The notes: a model not told the origin generated them from the letters alone. Counted from the stretch's first letter, positions 9,223 to 18,098 are shown. The stretch: DNA of 64,000 bases from Zhongshania aquimaris (GCF_019312595.1 NZ_JAHWDQ010000001.1:310001-374000); one strand, 5' to 3'. Numbers and translations: made by a program.

Positions 9223-10875
9223 TTAATTTACGTCGACTTTCGGTATAAAGAAAAAGTCGCCAACCTCATGTCCAGCGCCTTTAATAATTTTATAAACTGG
9301 CTCTTGAATGAAATTGTTCAGCGCTGCCTGCTGGGTGACCGGCTCTCGAATTTGGGCATATAAATCAGGCGCCGACAACAATCCTTTATTGGCGCGCAAT
9401 ACATTTATCAACTCCCTCGCGAACACCGAATGTCCGTCACCACCCTCGTCAATCACAGGCTTATCGCCACCAGACGACATAAGTAAACGTGAACGCCGAG
9501 GCAGCTTGTATTTAACGTACTCGGGATTATCTGACTCCCGACCTTGGCCTAAAAACAACTGACCTGGCGCCGAAGACAACAAGCCGCCATAGCAGGAATC
9601 TGCAATCACTAACACGCGCTTGGCTTGCAGCCGGCCTAAATGATTGCTCACAAATTCATTGGATATCCAAAAAGCATCATTCGGTGGTGGATCTGCATTT
9701 ATTGGCAACCAATAGCCGGTATCCCGCTCACCAACATTAACCATACTGCCGTGACCAGCATAGTAGATAAGTAAATTATCTTTTTCCGTCAACACGCTGT
9801 GCAGCTCGTTAATAGCTTGCATTACAGTTAGTCGATCTGAATCAAGCAAGAGCTGGACTTGAAAACCATATTGCTTTTCAAGAATGTCACCAATCTCTCT
9901 GGCATCGTTTAGCGGCGTTTCTAAATCATCTAATATCGCGTAATCCCGATTGCCAATTACCAACGCGTAATAGCGACCGAAATCCATATCATCGAATTTA
10001 GTTCCGCCGCCAGCGGCAGTAGGAGACGCCTTAGGCATCGATAAAGCAGGTGTCCGCAATCTTGGTATGGTAGATAGTTTGCGTTCTACGCTGGCGCGGT
10101 CGTTGTGTACTGATTTAAGCAATTGCTGCAGAGTAGCTAACTCTGCACCGGCGTTTTGTGCAACTGCTGTCGAGGTATTCGCGCTACCCACTTGCTTTTT
10201 TAAGGCTGCCACTTGACGATCTAGCAATGCCAACTGCTGATCTTTAGCCTTTAATTGATTTGCCAATTCAGCGCGTAACTCCTGCTGTTCGCGCTGCGCT
10301 GTTTCTTGGTAAATTAAGCTGTCTTCTGGCATTCCCCAAGCCTGCCGATAATAATTTATCGCTTGCAGGCGGTCTTTCTCAACACCCAAGCCCTGCTCAT
10401 ACAATGTACCTAGATTAAATAAGGCGCTCTTATTACCTTGATCAGCGGCCTTTTGGTACCAAAATATTGCTACTTCGTAATTCGGTTCGGTGCCAAGCCC
10501 CTTCTCAAAAACTTCACCTACCGCAAGCTGTGCCTCTGCATCACCCTGCTCTGCGGACGGCAACCAAACCTTTAATGCTGTTTTATAATCGGCTCGGTCA
10601 TATGCGACATACTCACCGCCGCGAATTCGACAATCTGCTGCAGTGGTTTTGACAGGACGTCTTGGCGACATGTACGACATATTGCCTAACTTGCGCAGCT
10701 GGCCCGGCAGCAAACAATCAACAATTTGCAAGCCCGCTATTACATCTTCTGTGCTAGCAGGTACCGCACCCACGTCATTTTCTTGTGTGTTTGAACACGC
10801 CGATACGCCACTAAAAAGCATGATAATCAAGCAACCAAGCCACCAGCGACGGTAACTACCCTTAAGACTAGCCAT
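9223..10875 (-). CDS. Caspase-family (C14) lipoprotein with Sel1 repeats
   Basis: The 550-residue protein has a signal with lipobox VSAC (Cys27), so it is probably lipid-anchored in the envelope. Two Sel1/TPR-like repeats span ~108-180 (AEAQLAVGEVFEKGLGTE and ALFNLGTLYEQGLGVEKD). A coiled coil follows at ~192-230, then a linker. The caspase/metacaspase fold spans ~301-500: YYALVIGNRDY, catalytic His375 in YYAGHG and catalytic Cys428 in ADSCYGG. Both members of the His-Cys dyad are intact, so the protein may be an active protease, likely cutting after basic residues as in metacaspases (inference). The ATG has GCGGAGG upstream. It lies between the FHA gene and the barrel gene, ~90 and ~63 bases away, on the same strand. 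Confidence 0.9.
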   Translation of the reverse strand: MASLKGSYRRWWLGCLIIMLFSGVSACSNTQENDVGAVPASTEDVIAGLQIVDCLLPGQLRKLGNMSYMSPRRPVKTTAADCRIRGGEYVAYDRADYKTALKVWLPSAEQGDAEAQLAVGEVFEKGLGTEPNYEVAIFWYQKAADQGNKSALFNLGTLYEQGLGVEKDRLQAINYYRQAWGMPEDSLIYQETAQREQQELRAELANQLKAKDQQLALLDRQVAALKKQVGSANTSTAVAQNAGAELATLQQLLKSVHNDRASVERKLSTIPRLRTPALSMPKASPTAAGGGTKFDDMDFGRYYALVIGNRDYAILDDLETPLNDAREIGDILEKQYGFQVQLLLDSDRLTVMQAINELHSVLTEKDNLLIYYAGHGSMVNVGERDTGYWLPINADPPPNDAFWISNEFVSNHLGRLQAKRVLVIADSCYGGLLSSAPGQLFLGQGRESDNPEYVKYKLPRRSRLLMSSGGDKPVIDEGGDGHSVFARELINVLRANKGLLSAPDLYAQIREPVTQQAALNNFIQEPVYKIIKGAGHEVGDFFFIPKVDVN

Positions 10876-10964
10876 GACTGCCTCCGCAATACCCTAGATT
10901 ATGGTTCCATCCCGAGCGAGCCGCATATCCAACTGCGCTCCGCTTACTACAATATTATTTTTAT

Positions 10965-11777
10965 CTATTTCAACTTACGGAAAACCATATCAACGCGGCC
11001 AAGACTAACCACGCACTGATCCCGCAGGATAACACTTGCACTGGCTTCGTCGTCGACACGCAGGCCGTTCGTCGAACCCGCGTCCTCTAACGCCCAATCT
11101 CCTGCTTTATATAATAGCTTAGCGTGTTGTGAGGAGATGCTAGGATCATCGACGCGAATTTTAACGTCTTGACCTCGGCCTATCGTCCAAAAAGCGTCGC
11201 TTTTCTTGGCGGAAATACCGTAAACCAGCGGCCGAGATTGATTAATATAAAAAACCAGCACCACATCGGGGTCAAGCTGCTTTGCCGTAATGGTTCGCGT
11301 GATCAGCTTATCAACCGCTTCTTTGGTATAGGCAGGATTCTGGGTGGACACATTTGTCCAACCAGATGGCAATTGGTAGGATTGTTGAAAAGAAGTTTGA
11401 TCTCCGTCGGGCTCTTCATCAATAACCACAGAGCCACCTGACGAGATATCTTTCTGTGGTAGACGGGAAGCAACTATTGTTCTGCCATCGTCGGCACTAC
11501 TTTTTAAATAGTATGCTGTCTCACCAAACTTGATTACGTCCCCCACCTTAACCTTTGTTGGACGTGTGATTTGACGATTATTCACCGAGGTGCCATTGGT
11601 GGAATTTAAATCCTCCAACAACCATTCTTCGTCAATAAAACTTAGCTTAGCGTGGCGCCGCGACAGTAAATCTTTAGCGATAGTGATGTCATTGCCACTA
11701 TCGCGGCCAATCACTACGGATGTGGCAGTAATCACATGTGATTCACCACCATCTACGCCTACTAATTCCAGATCCAT
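10965..11777 (-). CDS. Protein with two FHA (phosphothreonine-binding) domains
   Basis: The 270-residue cytoplasmic protein has two forkhead-associated domains. The first (~18-92) shows IGRDSGNDI, SRRHAKL and LNSTNGTSVN. The second (~195-268) shows IGRGQDVKI, SSQHAKL and AGSTNGLRV. Gly-Arg, Ser/His and Thr-Asn-Gly contacts to phosphothreonine are conserved in both. The linker contains DDGRTIVAS (96-104), similar to the DDATV repeats of the kinase encoded four genes downstream. The gene is first in the five-gene cluster and has an AGGGA ribosome site. FHA proteins commonly sense Ser/Thr kinase output; here a direct link to the clustered kinase is inferred. Nothing indicates a type VI secretion Fha protein, since no tss genes are present in this window. 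Confidence 0.9.
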   Translation of the reverse strand: MDLELVGVDGGESHVITATSVVIGRDSGNDITIAKDLLSRRHAKLSFIDEEWLLEDLNSTNGTSVNNRQITRPTKVKVGDVIKFGETAYYLKSSADDGRTIVASRLPQKDISSGGSVVIDEEPDGDQTSFQQSYQLPSGWTNVSTQNPAYTKEAVDKLITRTITAKQLDPDVVLVFYINQSRPLVYGISAKKSDAFWTIGRGQDVKIRVDDPSISSQHAKLLYKAGDWALEDAGSTNGLRVDDEASASVILRDQCVVSLGRVDMVFRKLK

Positions 11778-11950
11778 CGACTTCCCTAAAAACGTCTTTA
11801 AAACCCGAACCCGCTTCTGACACCATTTACGGCGTTACGACCAGGCTTTTCCTTATTATTAATATTGGTGCAATTCTCTCGCAAAGTATAGCGAATCTAC
11901 GGCGATTTAAAAGCAATCAGGCAAGATCCTCATCATTGTCGAAAAGGGAC

Positions 11951-12355
11951 TCAATCCGAACCTATGCTGGGCTCTGTTCGCCCACTGGCCGCGACTTTAC
12001 TCGACGCGACCTTATTGCCGTCCCTGTTCTGACGAGGGAAAACAAAGGCAAGTACAACACCAAGCACTAAGGCAAGTATTTGACCCGCTACGATGATGAT
12101 TAGCATGGGCACCGCCTTTGCTACACCATCTGTAAAAATCGTCAGGACCGCAGCCCCCGCTGACGGCACCCATAATTCAGCCACATCGGGGTGACGAGCG
12201 GGTAAAAATAGGAAAACCACGCCAGCAATCATCAGCCAGTACCTCACCACGCCTATTTGCACGCGGCGCAGTAACATACACCAGATCAAGCCGGCTAATA
12301 ATCCAACACCAAGATATACCTGCCAAGCGAGCTTGTAATCACTCATGTCAACCAT
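11951..12355 (-). CDS. Small integral membrane protein of unknown function
   Basis: The predicted 134-residue product has three to four hydrophobic segments (LAWQVYLGVGLLAGLIWCMLL, YWLMIAGVVFLFLPA, and two between ~80 and 120), then a basic and polar tail. I do not recognise the family. It starts 8 bases after ycgN and is on the same strand, so it is likely the last gene of the ycgL-ycgN transcript. An ATG three codons further in (12346) is an equally good start. The tail ends ~170 bases before the FHA gene's start. Confidence 0.6.
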   Translation of the reverse strand: MVDMSDYKLAWQVYLGVGLLAGLIWCMLLRRVQIGVVRYWLMIAGVVFLFLPARHPDVAELWVPSAGAAVLTIFTDGVAKAVPMLIIIVAGQILALVLGVVLAFVFPRQNRDGNKVASSKVAASGRTEPSIGSD

Positions 12356-12363
12356 GTAGGTCC

Positions 12364-12816
12364 CTACTCCACCCAGTTAATAATACGATCTTCGTAATCT
12401 GTATCTTTAAGCTCGTTTTCACTAATGCAACGACCACGGATAGACACACCGGCCTCATGAACGCTATTTACATCACCAGAAATCAGGGGATGCCAATCTT
12501 CCAACATACGCCCCTCTGCCAATACGCGGTAAGCACAACTTTCAGGTAACCAATACATGTCATCGGGTTCGCTATGCCTTAAAGACACGCAATCTGGCAC
12601 TAATTTCCGCCGCGCGCTGTAGTCGCTGCAGCGACATAAATTCGTATCCAGCAAACGACAAGCCACATCCGTGTAAAACACGTCACCATTGTCGTGATCT
12701 TCCAATTTATGCAGACAACACTTACCACAGCCGTCGCAAACTGACTCCCACTCCTCGGCTGACATTTCCACCAAGGTCTTTTGCTCCCAAAATGGGCGTC
12801 GAACAATGTCTGCCAT
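12364..12816 (-). CDS. ycgN: YcgN family Cys-cluster protein (UPF0260)
   Basis: The 150-residue protein matches E. coli YcgN along its length. The YkgJ-type cysteine cluster CDGCGKCC (residues ~28-35) is followed by further Cys in VACRLLDTNLCRCSDY, PDCVSL and ESCAYR, and the family's conserved DWHPLISGD near the C terminus. The Cys pattern suggests binding of zinc or an iron-sulfur centre, but the function is not established. It follows ycgL by 8 bases, the same order as in Pseudomonas and E. coli relatives. Confidence 0.9.
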   Translation of the reverse strand: MADIVRRPFWEQKTLVEMSAEEWESVCDGCGKCCLHKLEDHDNGDVFYTDVACRLLDTNLCRCSDYSARRKLVPDCVSLRHSEPDDMYWLPESCAYRVLAEGRMLEDWHPLISGDVNSVHEAGVSIRGRCISENELKDTDYEDRIINWVE

Positions 12817-12824
12817 AGCCTAAT

Positions 12825-13103
12825 TTAGTCGTCAGTTTCCGGCCCTACCCGCGGGTTTAATCGCTCTGGCTGGGGCGGAAGTTGCAGGTAAAAGCCGTTA
12901 TTTTCGATCTCGCCCATCACCCTTGCGACATCGGCCCGGGCCAATTTTCGCTCGGCATGCAAAACAATGGTCATAGAACGCTGAGGTTTACCGAAACGAG
13001 AAAGTAATTCCTCTGGTACCCGCGCTAGATCTTCCTGGTGATCCACGTACAAATACATGCCTTCAGTACGTGAGCTACGATAAACCGCGCAAATTCGTTT
13101 CAT
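12825..13103 (-). CDS. ycgL: YcgL domain protein
   Basis: The 92-residue protein carries the YcgL signature: an N-terminal ICAVYRSSRTEGMYLYV, then RVPEELLSRFGKP and GFYLQLPPQP. E. coli YcgL has a small alpha/beta fold of unclear function. Its ATG overlaps the rnd stop codon as ATGA (13100-13103), so translation is coupled to ribonuclease D. Conservation of the rnd-ycgL pair hints at a role in RNA metabolism, which is inference. Confidence 0.9.
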   Translation of the reverse strand: MKRICAVYRSSRTEGMYLYVDHQEDLARVPEELLSRFGKPQRSMTIVLHAERKLARADVARVMGEIENNGFYLQLPPQPERLNPRVGPETDD

Positions 13104-14242
13104 GCTTTTTTCTCACTTAACGCGAGTAATTTATCGCCAATCAAAGGCTTGCGCCATGTTGTAAGCGCATCCGGTAAACGAGCGCTGCGAATTATCTCTT
13201 CAATATCACGCTTTTTAACAAATACTTCAGGCGCCACCCCCAGCTGATCAGCAACCTCTTCTGCGACCGCCTTGAATTGCTTGTAGCACTGCGTTTGTGC
13301 TGGTGTCAGAGGTTTTGGTGCTGGCGAAGGCAATTCACTGTCATCGGCTGAGCGCCCCTTAGCAAGCAAATCAAGTATTGCCTCACCATACCGCCGAATA
13401 CTACCTGGCGATAACTCTTTTATTCGGCTGAATTGGCTACTATCTGCGGGCTGCAGTCTTGCGATCTCAAAGCAGGCGGCGTCTTTTAATACGCGACCTC
13501 TTGGAATATTTCGTTCTCTAGCTTCAGTCTCACGCCACGCGCACAGTATTTTCAAGATATATTGCTGCCTAGTACTCAACTTCCAAAGAGACTTGATACG
13601 CAGATAATATTCGCTGGCATCAGTTGGCTTTTCCGCCTGCGCGGTAATGGCAGCGCAATCCTCTTGCCACCATCCCAGCGCTCCCTTCTCCTCTAAGCGC
13701 TTACACAGAATGGGGTATATCCGCTGTAAGTACAGCACATCCAGCGCTGCGTAAACGCATTGACTCTCGCTCAGTGGACGACGCAACCAATCGGATCGGG
13801 TCTCACCTTTTTCAACATGTACTCCCAAGCAATCCATCACTAGCCGCTGATAACTTAAGCCCGCACCCATACCCGCCAATGCAGCGCCAATTTGGGTATC
13901 GAGCAGTGGCTGAGGAACGCACTGTAATAAGACGTTAAATACCTCTAAATCCTCACTGCAGGAATGAATAACTTTCGGTAAATCCATCCGCCGCAGTAAA
14001 GCGGTAAAGGCAGACCAATCGCTAATAGAGAGAGGGTCAATCAGGTATAGCTCACCATTTGCTCCAACCTGCAGTAATCCCGCAATCGGATAGAAGGTGT
14101 CGGTGCGAATAAACTCAGTATCGATGGCTAAAAATGCGGCAGTCGCCCAATTTTTACAGGCAGCGTTCAGCGCCGCGTCGGTATCGATATAAACGCGGGA
14201 TTCAAGAGGATCAGTCAATGGGACGGCGTCCTTTAAGTGCAT
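13100..14242 (-). CDS. rnd: Ribonuclease D
   Basis: The 380-residue 3'-5' exoribonuclease trims tRNA and other stable RNA precursors. The DEDDy exonuclease domain occupies ~20-200: Exo [17 protein letters not shown] (Asp, Glu), Exo [14 protein letters not shown] and Exo [16 protein letters not shown] (Tyr, Asp). HRDC domains follow at ~215-290 and in the C-terminal part. Length matches E. coli RNase D (375). The ATG overlaps the end of recR by ~30 bases, which fits tight coupling in the dnaX-ybaB-recR-rnd run. Confidence 0.93.
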   Translation of the reverse strand: MHLKDAVPLTDPLESRVYIDTDAALNAACKNWATAAFLAIDTEFIRTDTFYPIAGLLQVGANGELYLIDPLSISDWSAFTALLRRMDLPKVIHSCSEDLEVFNVLLQCVPQPLLDTQIGAALAGMGAGLSYQRLVMDCLGVHVEKGETRSDWLRRPLSESQCVYAALDVLYLQRIYPILCKRLEEKGALGWWQEDCAAITAQAEKPTDASEYYLRIKSLWKLSTRQQYILKILCAWRETEARERNIPRGRVLKDAACFEIARLQPADSSQFSRIKELSPGSIRRYGEAILDLLAKGRSADDSELPSPAPKPLTPAQTQCYKQFKAVAEEVADQLGVAPEVFVKKRDIEEIIRSARLPDALTTWRKPLIGDKLLALSEKKA

Positions 14243-14810
14243 GTGCCAGCGTGCCGCTGTCCACGTATTCTAATTCACCACCCAAGGGTACCCCGTGGGC
14301 TATGCGACTCACGGCGATTCCGCGACTGCGCATTTGCTCGGTAATATAATAGGCGGTAGCCTCACCCTCGACGGTCGGGTTAGTAGCTAGTATTAGCTCG
14401 CTTACCGACAATTCAGCCGTGCGCTGAAGTAATCTGTCTATACCTATTTCTGCGGGACCAATTCCGTCGATGGGTGACAAATGGCCCATCAATACAAAGT
14501 ACAAGCCCTTGTAATCGCCGCTGTGCTCAAAAGCGACAACGTCCGCAGGTGACTCAACGACACAGATTGTTTGCTGATCACGGCGCTGGTCAGCGCAAAT
14601 AAAACACTGCTCATTCTCAGTCAAGGTGCGGCAACTATTACAGTGTCCAACATGCTCCGCCGCCTTACTCAGGGCAGCGGCCAAACGCGCTGCCCCCGGA
14701 CGATTCCGTTCCAACAACTGAAAGGTCATACGCTGCGCAGATTTTGCACCCACACCCGGCAAACAGCGCAGGGCATCAATCATTTCATCTATTAGCGGGC
14801 TATAGCTCAT
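14211..14810 (-). CDS. recR: Recombination mediator RecR
   Basis: The 199-residue protein works with RecF and RecO to load RecA on gapped DNA. Its N-terminal helix-hairpin-helix ([15 protein letters not shown]), four-cysteine zinc finger (CNSCRTL...CFIC), Toprim domain ([13 protein letters not shown] ... [13 protein letters not shown]) and Walker-like C-terminal segment are all present. Length equals the family standard. It starts 2 bases after ybaB, so the pair is co-translated. Confidence 0.96.
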   Translation of the reverse strand: MSYSPLIDEMIDALRCLPGVGAKSAQRMTFQLLERNRPGAARLAAALSKAAEHVGHCNSCRTLTENEQCFICADQRRDQQTICVVESPADVVAFEHSGDYKGLYFVLMGHLSPIDGIGPAEIGIDRLLQRTAELSVSELILATNPTVEGEATAYYITEQMRSRGIAVSRIAHGVPLGGELEYVDSGTLAHALKGRRPID

Positions 14811-14812
14811 AT

Positions 14813-15136
14813 TCAGAACGGCATCTTAAAGCCGGCGGGCATACCTAGCCCAGACATCATGCCGCCCATTTTATCTTGGTTGTTTTTTTCAACTTTACGA
14901 ACAGCATCGTTCACCGCCGCAGCCAATAGATCTTCCAATATTTCTTTGTCTTCCGACATCAGGCTTGCGTCAATCGCCACTCTGCGTACATCGTGACGGC
15001 CAGTCATAGTGACCTTCACTAAGCCCGCGCCAGACTCGCCTTGCACTTCAACATTGGCGAGCTCATCCTGCGCCTTTTGCATTTTTTCCTGCATTTCGGC
15101 AGCTTTCTTCATTAATTCATTCAAATCAGGCTTCAT
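14813..15136 (-). CDS. ybaB: YbaB/EbfC nucleoid-associated protein
   Basis: The 107-residue protein forms the tweezer-like dimer that binds DNA without strong sequence preference. Family features are the N-terminal helix rich in Met/Gln/Lys ([18 protein letters not shown]), the central [19 protein letters not shown] and the C-terminal [17 protein letters not shown] tail. It sits between dnaX and recR, the order conserved across most bacteria. About 127 bases separate it from the dnaX stop. Confidence 0.95.
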   Translation of the reverse strand: MKPDLNELMKKAAEMQEKMQKAQDELANVEVQGESGAGLVKVTMTGRHDVRRVAIDASLMSEDKEILEDLLAAAVNDAVRKVEKNNQDKMGGMMSGLGMPAGFKMPF

Positions 15137-15263
15137 AGTTCTATCTCATTCAGATCTTTTGAAATCTAGTTAAAAAGTAACGCTCTATTCATGCACTTAA
15201 GCTGCTCAGCGTTGCCATCCCATCGTCAACAAAGTCTAAGCAACCGGGGCTGGTCATTACGGT

Positions 15264-17174
15264 CTAGTCGACAAGGCGCACGGAGTCTTCATCTAGCACA
15301 CCATCAAATTCGGCTATGATACGATTCACATAGTTGTCTGCGCGCAGGGCATTTTTAGCAAGGACTAGGCGCTCATCCAAACATCTCTGTTTAAAGCCCG
15401 CTGGGGTTTCAATATCAAGCTCGGCAATTGTAACGGTGACGTGGAGCGACTTACCGAAATACGCTGAAAGCAGCTCACCTAGTCGCTCAACGTTACGATC
15501 GCTTAGGAACGCGGTGTTCGCAGAATCCACAACGAACTCGACACCGTTGTCCGACTTTGCCGCTATTTGGCAGAGCCCTGCCAAGTTTCCTAACATCCCA
15601 GGTAATTGAAACACGTCAAATTGTTCGCGCCAGACCTTCTCATTAAGTTGCGAAAAATCGATTCGCTCTGTAGTCAATTCTACTCTTGAGTCACGAGCCT
15701 GTGCTATCGGCTCAATTGCTGCAACTTGCTGATCTTCGACTACAGTCGCGACTTTCTCGAAAGCTAGATCAGACGCCGCGTCAAAGCCAACCGAGCTTGC
15801 AGGTTTTTCGACGCGAGATGGTGCTGTATCGCTTGGCATATCATTCGCTGGCATCACGTCAGGCGACTCATCTATCGCCGGCTGTGCCTGTACTTGAGAA
15901 ATGCTCTCAACAGCTTGTTTTTCCGACGGTGAAACCGTCAAATTTTCAGGTCTTACGTTCGGCTTAGCGCTGATGCTTGTCGGCGCATCATCTGCCGAAT
16001 CAAGCGTCTGCGGCTTTTTTACCGGAGCAGCGGCCTCCGCCACTGCAGATACAGGCCTAGGTAATACTTGGCGAGGCGCGTCAATAACCCCCTGGGGTTT
16101 AAACGCGAGCATTCTGAGCAGAACCATTTCAAGACCTGCTCTGGGGTCGGGCGCCAAGCCCATATCGCGACGCCCTGCCAGTCCTATCTGGTAATAAAAC
16201 TGCACATCTTCTGCTGTAAGTTTGCCCGCTAACTCTATGATTTTGGAGCGATCACCAAGGCTATTATCCAAGCCATCAGGTACTGTTTGCGCCACGGCCA
16301 AGCGATGCATAACAAGTAATAGCTCACTGATTACACCGGGGAAATCAGCCCCCATTTCGGCAAGATCCGCCACCACAGCCAGTAGCCCAGCACCATCACT
16401 GCTGGCCAAGGCTTCAATTAGCCGATAAACAGAATTATGGTCGATGGTACCTAACATCTGCCGCACATCCGCCTCACCGAGCTTGCCGGAACCGAAGGCA
16501 ATAGCCTGATCCGTTAAACTAAGTGCATCGCGCATACTGCCGTCGGCGGCACGACCCAATAACCACAGCGATGACTCATCGAACTGAACCATCTCTTGGT
16601 CGAGTACAGTCTTTAAGTAGTCGACAATTCGCTCAGGCGTCAGGTTTTTTAAATTGAACTGCAAACAGCGCGATAAAATCGTCGCCGGCAACTTTTGAGG
16701 ATCGGTGGTCGCCAGTAAAAACTTCACATGCGCCGGAGGTTCTTCCAGCGTTTTCAGCAGCGCATTAAAACTGCTGCTACTGAGCATGTGCACCTCATCT
16801 ATGAGGTAAACCTTATAGCGGCCTTGGCTCGGCGTGTACTGGACGTTATCTAAAATTTCACGGGTGTCTTCAACCTTGGTTCGCGACGCCGCATCGACCT
16901 CTAGCAGATCAACGAATCGACCCTCGCTAATTGCGACACAGGCATTGCATTGCCCGCAAGGTTCAGAGCTAACGCCAACTTCACAGTTGAGACATTTGGC
17001 TAAAATACGGGCGATGGTGGTTTTACCCACACCACGGGTACCGGTAAACAAATAGGCATGATGAAGGCGATCGTGATCTAGGGCATTTACTAATGCCTTT
17101 AAAACGTGATTCTGCCCCGCCATTTCACGAAAGGTTTTCGGGCGCCATTTCCGCGCCAACACCTGATAGCTCAT
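15264..17174 (-). CDS. dnaX: DNA polymerase III subunit tau (gamma by frameshift)
   Basis: The 636-residue tau subunit is the clamp-loader ATPase and replisome organiser. Walker A GTRGVGKT is near residue 44, a four-Cys zinc module follows (CLNCE...CGQCNAC), then Walker B YLIDEVHML and the SRC sensor (ILSRCLQF). Domain III ends near 375. A low-complexity Ala/Pro/Glu/Ser linker (~380-500) leads to the C-terminal tau domains that contact DnaB and the polymerase alpha subunit. The ATG at 17174 has TTAGGA upstream and begins the conserved MSYQVLARKWRP; a longer frame to 17234 has no homology. A slippery heptamer at Lys386-Lys387 allows a ~391-residue gamma form (see the separate entry). Confidence 0.96.
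   Translation of the reverse strand: MSYQVLARKWRPKTFREMAGQNHVLKALVNALDHDRLHHAYLFTGTRGVGKTTIARILAKCLNCEVGVSSEPCGQCNACVAISEGRFVDLLEVDAASRTKVEDTREILDNVQYTPSQGRYKVYLIDEVHMLSSSSFNALLKTLEEPPAHVKFLLATTDPQKLPATILSRCLQFNLKNLTPERIVDYLKTVLDQEMVQFDESSLWLLGRAADGSMRDALSLTDQAIAFGSGKLGEADVRQMLGTIDHNSVYRLIEALASSDGAGLLAVVADLAEMGADFPGVISELLLVMHRLAVAQTVPDGLDNSLGDRSKIIELAGKLTAEDVQFYYQIGLAGRRDMGLAPDPRAGLEMVLLRMLAFKPQGVIDAPRQVLPRPVSAVAEAAAPVKKPQTLDSADDAPTSISAKPNVRPENLTVSPSEKQAVESISQVQAQPAIDESPDVMPANDMPSDTAPSRVEKPASSVGFDAASDLAFEKVATVVEDQQVAAIEPIAQARDSRVELTTERIDFSQLNEKVWREQFDVFQLPGMLGNLAGLCQIAAKSDNGVEFVVDSANTAFLSDRNVERLGELLSAYFGKSLHVTVTIAELDIETPAGFKQRCLDERLVLAKNALRADNYVNRIIAEFDGVLDEDSVRLVD
15975..16038 (-). promoter_or_regulatory. 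Programmed -1 ribosomal frameshift signal in dnaX
   Basis: The heptamer A-AAA-AAG (16020-16014, read on the minus strand) is in the correct phase (GTA AAA AAG, Val-Lys-Lys). After a -1 slip the ribosome reads GCC GCA GAC GCT and then TGA (16002-16000), giving a truncated gamma of ~391 residues. A GGAGG stimulator lies 13 bases upstream (16038-16034). A stem-loop begins 8 bases downstream: GCTTG (16005-16001) with CAAGC (15979-15975), a two-base bulge, then TCGGC (15998-15994) with GCCGA (15984-15980). All three elements known from E. coli dnaX are present. Confidence 0.9.
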
Positions 17175-17283
17175 TGAACAATTCCTAACATGCAAGCAGC
17201 AAGGATACACCAGCCCAGCATGGACATAAACCAATGAAGGTAGAGGAAAATAAACGTAGACAGGGGATTAAGCAGAACTTGGT

Positions 17284-17394
17284 GGCGGTCCAACCAGCCA
17301 CACCCCGGCACACGAGTTGATAACTACCGTTGCTCCCTTCCGGGCCTGGCGGGGTTTGCTATCTATCGTTGCGAGGGGACCGGAAGGACCACCG
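17284..17394 (-). ncRNA. ffs: Signal recognition particle RNA (4.5S RNA)
   Basis: On the minus strand the region folds as the small bacterial SRP RNA. The Ffh-binding hairpin CAGGCCCGGAAGGGAGCAA has a GGAA tetraloop, with the asymmetric internal loop (AGCA) next to it. The 3' half GTGTGCCGGGGTGTGGCTGG closely matches E. coli 4.5S RNA. The ends pair as GGTGGTCC (5') with GGACCGCC (3'), which sets the ~111-base limits to within a few bases. It lies just upstream of dnaX on the same strand, the scr-dnaX-ybaB-recR order known from Bacillus and Pseudomonas. Confidence 0.93.
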
Positions 17395-17501
17395 CAGAAG
17401 ACACGCTGTGGCAGTGCCTCAACGCGGGCGCTATTGTCGGCGAAACACTTGGCACATGCAAGGGACCCGCCGACGAAATCAAAGGAAAATGTCGAATAAT
17501 A

Positions 17502-18098
17502 TCAACGCGCCACCGCAGAACCCGGTGGGAACTTAGCAAGAATCGCTGACACCGTTTCAAGTACATACAAGCGCCGTTCTTCTGGCGTTTTCAGGCTGGG
17601 AATAACCCGCTTTGTCATACCGCGCCACAATAATTTTTTCGATGCTGGGTCAATCACATCGATCATTAAGGTGCTTTCTTTGTAGTTTCGTACCCAGATA
17701 TCGTCATCGTAAAAATGACTGCGGCCGAAATAGCCGAACCCGGGGCGATAACCACAGTGGTAGCATGGGTAATAGCCATAATGGGTATACCAGGAACCAA
17801 AATTATCGATGGCTATTTTATCCTCTTGCCCCAACTGGTAACTCACCAATACAGACGCTTGGCTGACATCTGCGACCTGCTTCAAACCTTTAGCGGTAAA
17901 TTGTGCGTCTACCGCATCCACAACTCGCTGCCGAACCAAGTCATTGTCAATTTCTGGATCGGCATGCTTGGCGGGCAATAGCCACGCATAAGTCGATACA
18001 CCGCTGAAATCAAACTCCTGAGAATAATCGGTCGAAACCGGAACCCCAGCGCAGGCCGTCAACAAAGCCAACACAACAGCCATTACTATCTTTTTCAT
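17502..18098 (-). CDS. DUF4136 lipoprotein
   Basis: From the ATG at 18098 the 198-residue product has a short signal ending in lipobox LTAC (Cys16), so it is probably lipid-anchored. The DUF4136 features follow: YSQEFDFSGVSTYAWL, a DASVLVSYQL-like strand, a Tyr/Gly/His-rich loop (YYPCYHCGYRPGFGYF) and STLMIDVIDPASKKLLWRG. The family's function is unknown. An earlier in-frame start (18158) would add 20 residues ahead of the signal and overlap degQ; it is not preferred. It follows degQ by 38 bases and may be co-transcribed with it. Confidence 0.82.
   Translation of the reverse strand: MKKIVMAVVLALLTACAGVPVSTDYSQEFDFSGVSTYAWLLPAKHADPEIDNDLVRQRVVDAVDAQFTAKGLKQVADVSQASVLVSYQLGQEDKIAIDNFGSWYTHYGYYPCYHCGYRPGFGYFGRSHFYDDDIWVRNYKESTLMIDVIDPASKKLLWRGMTKRVIPSLKTPEERRLYVLETVSAILAKFPPGSAVAR

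Noticed and set aside
5290-11777. Reading the kinase/FHA cluster as part of a type VI secretion locus
   Set aside because: No tssB, tssC, hcp, vgrG, clpV or other core T6SS gene is present in the 64-kb window, and three exported cluster members have no T6SS counterpart.
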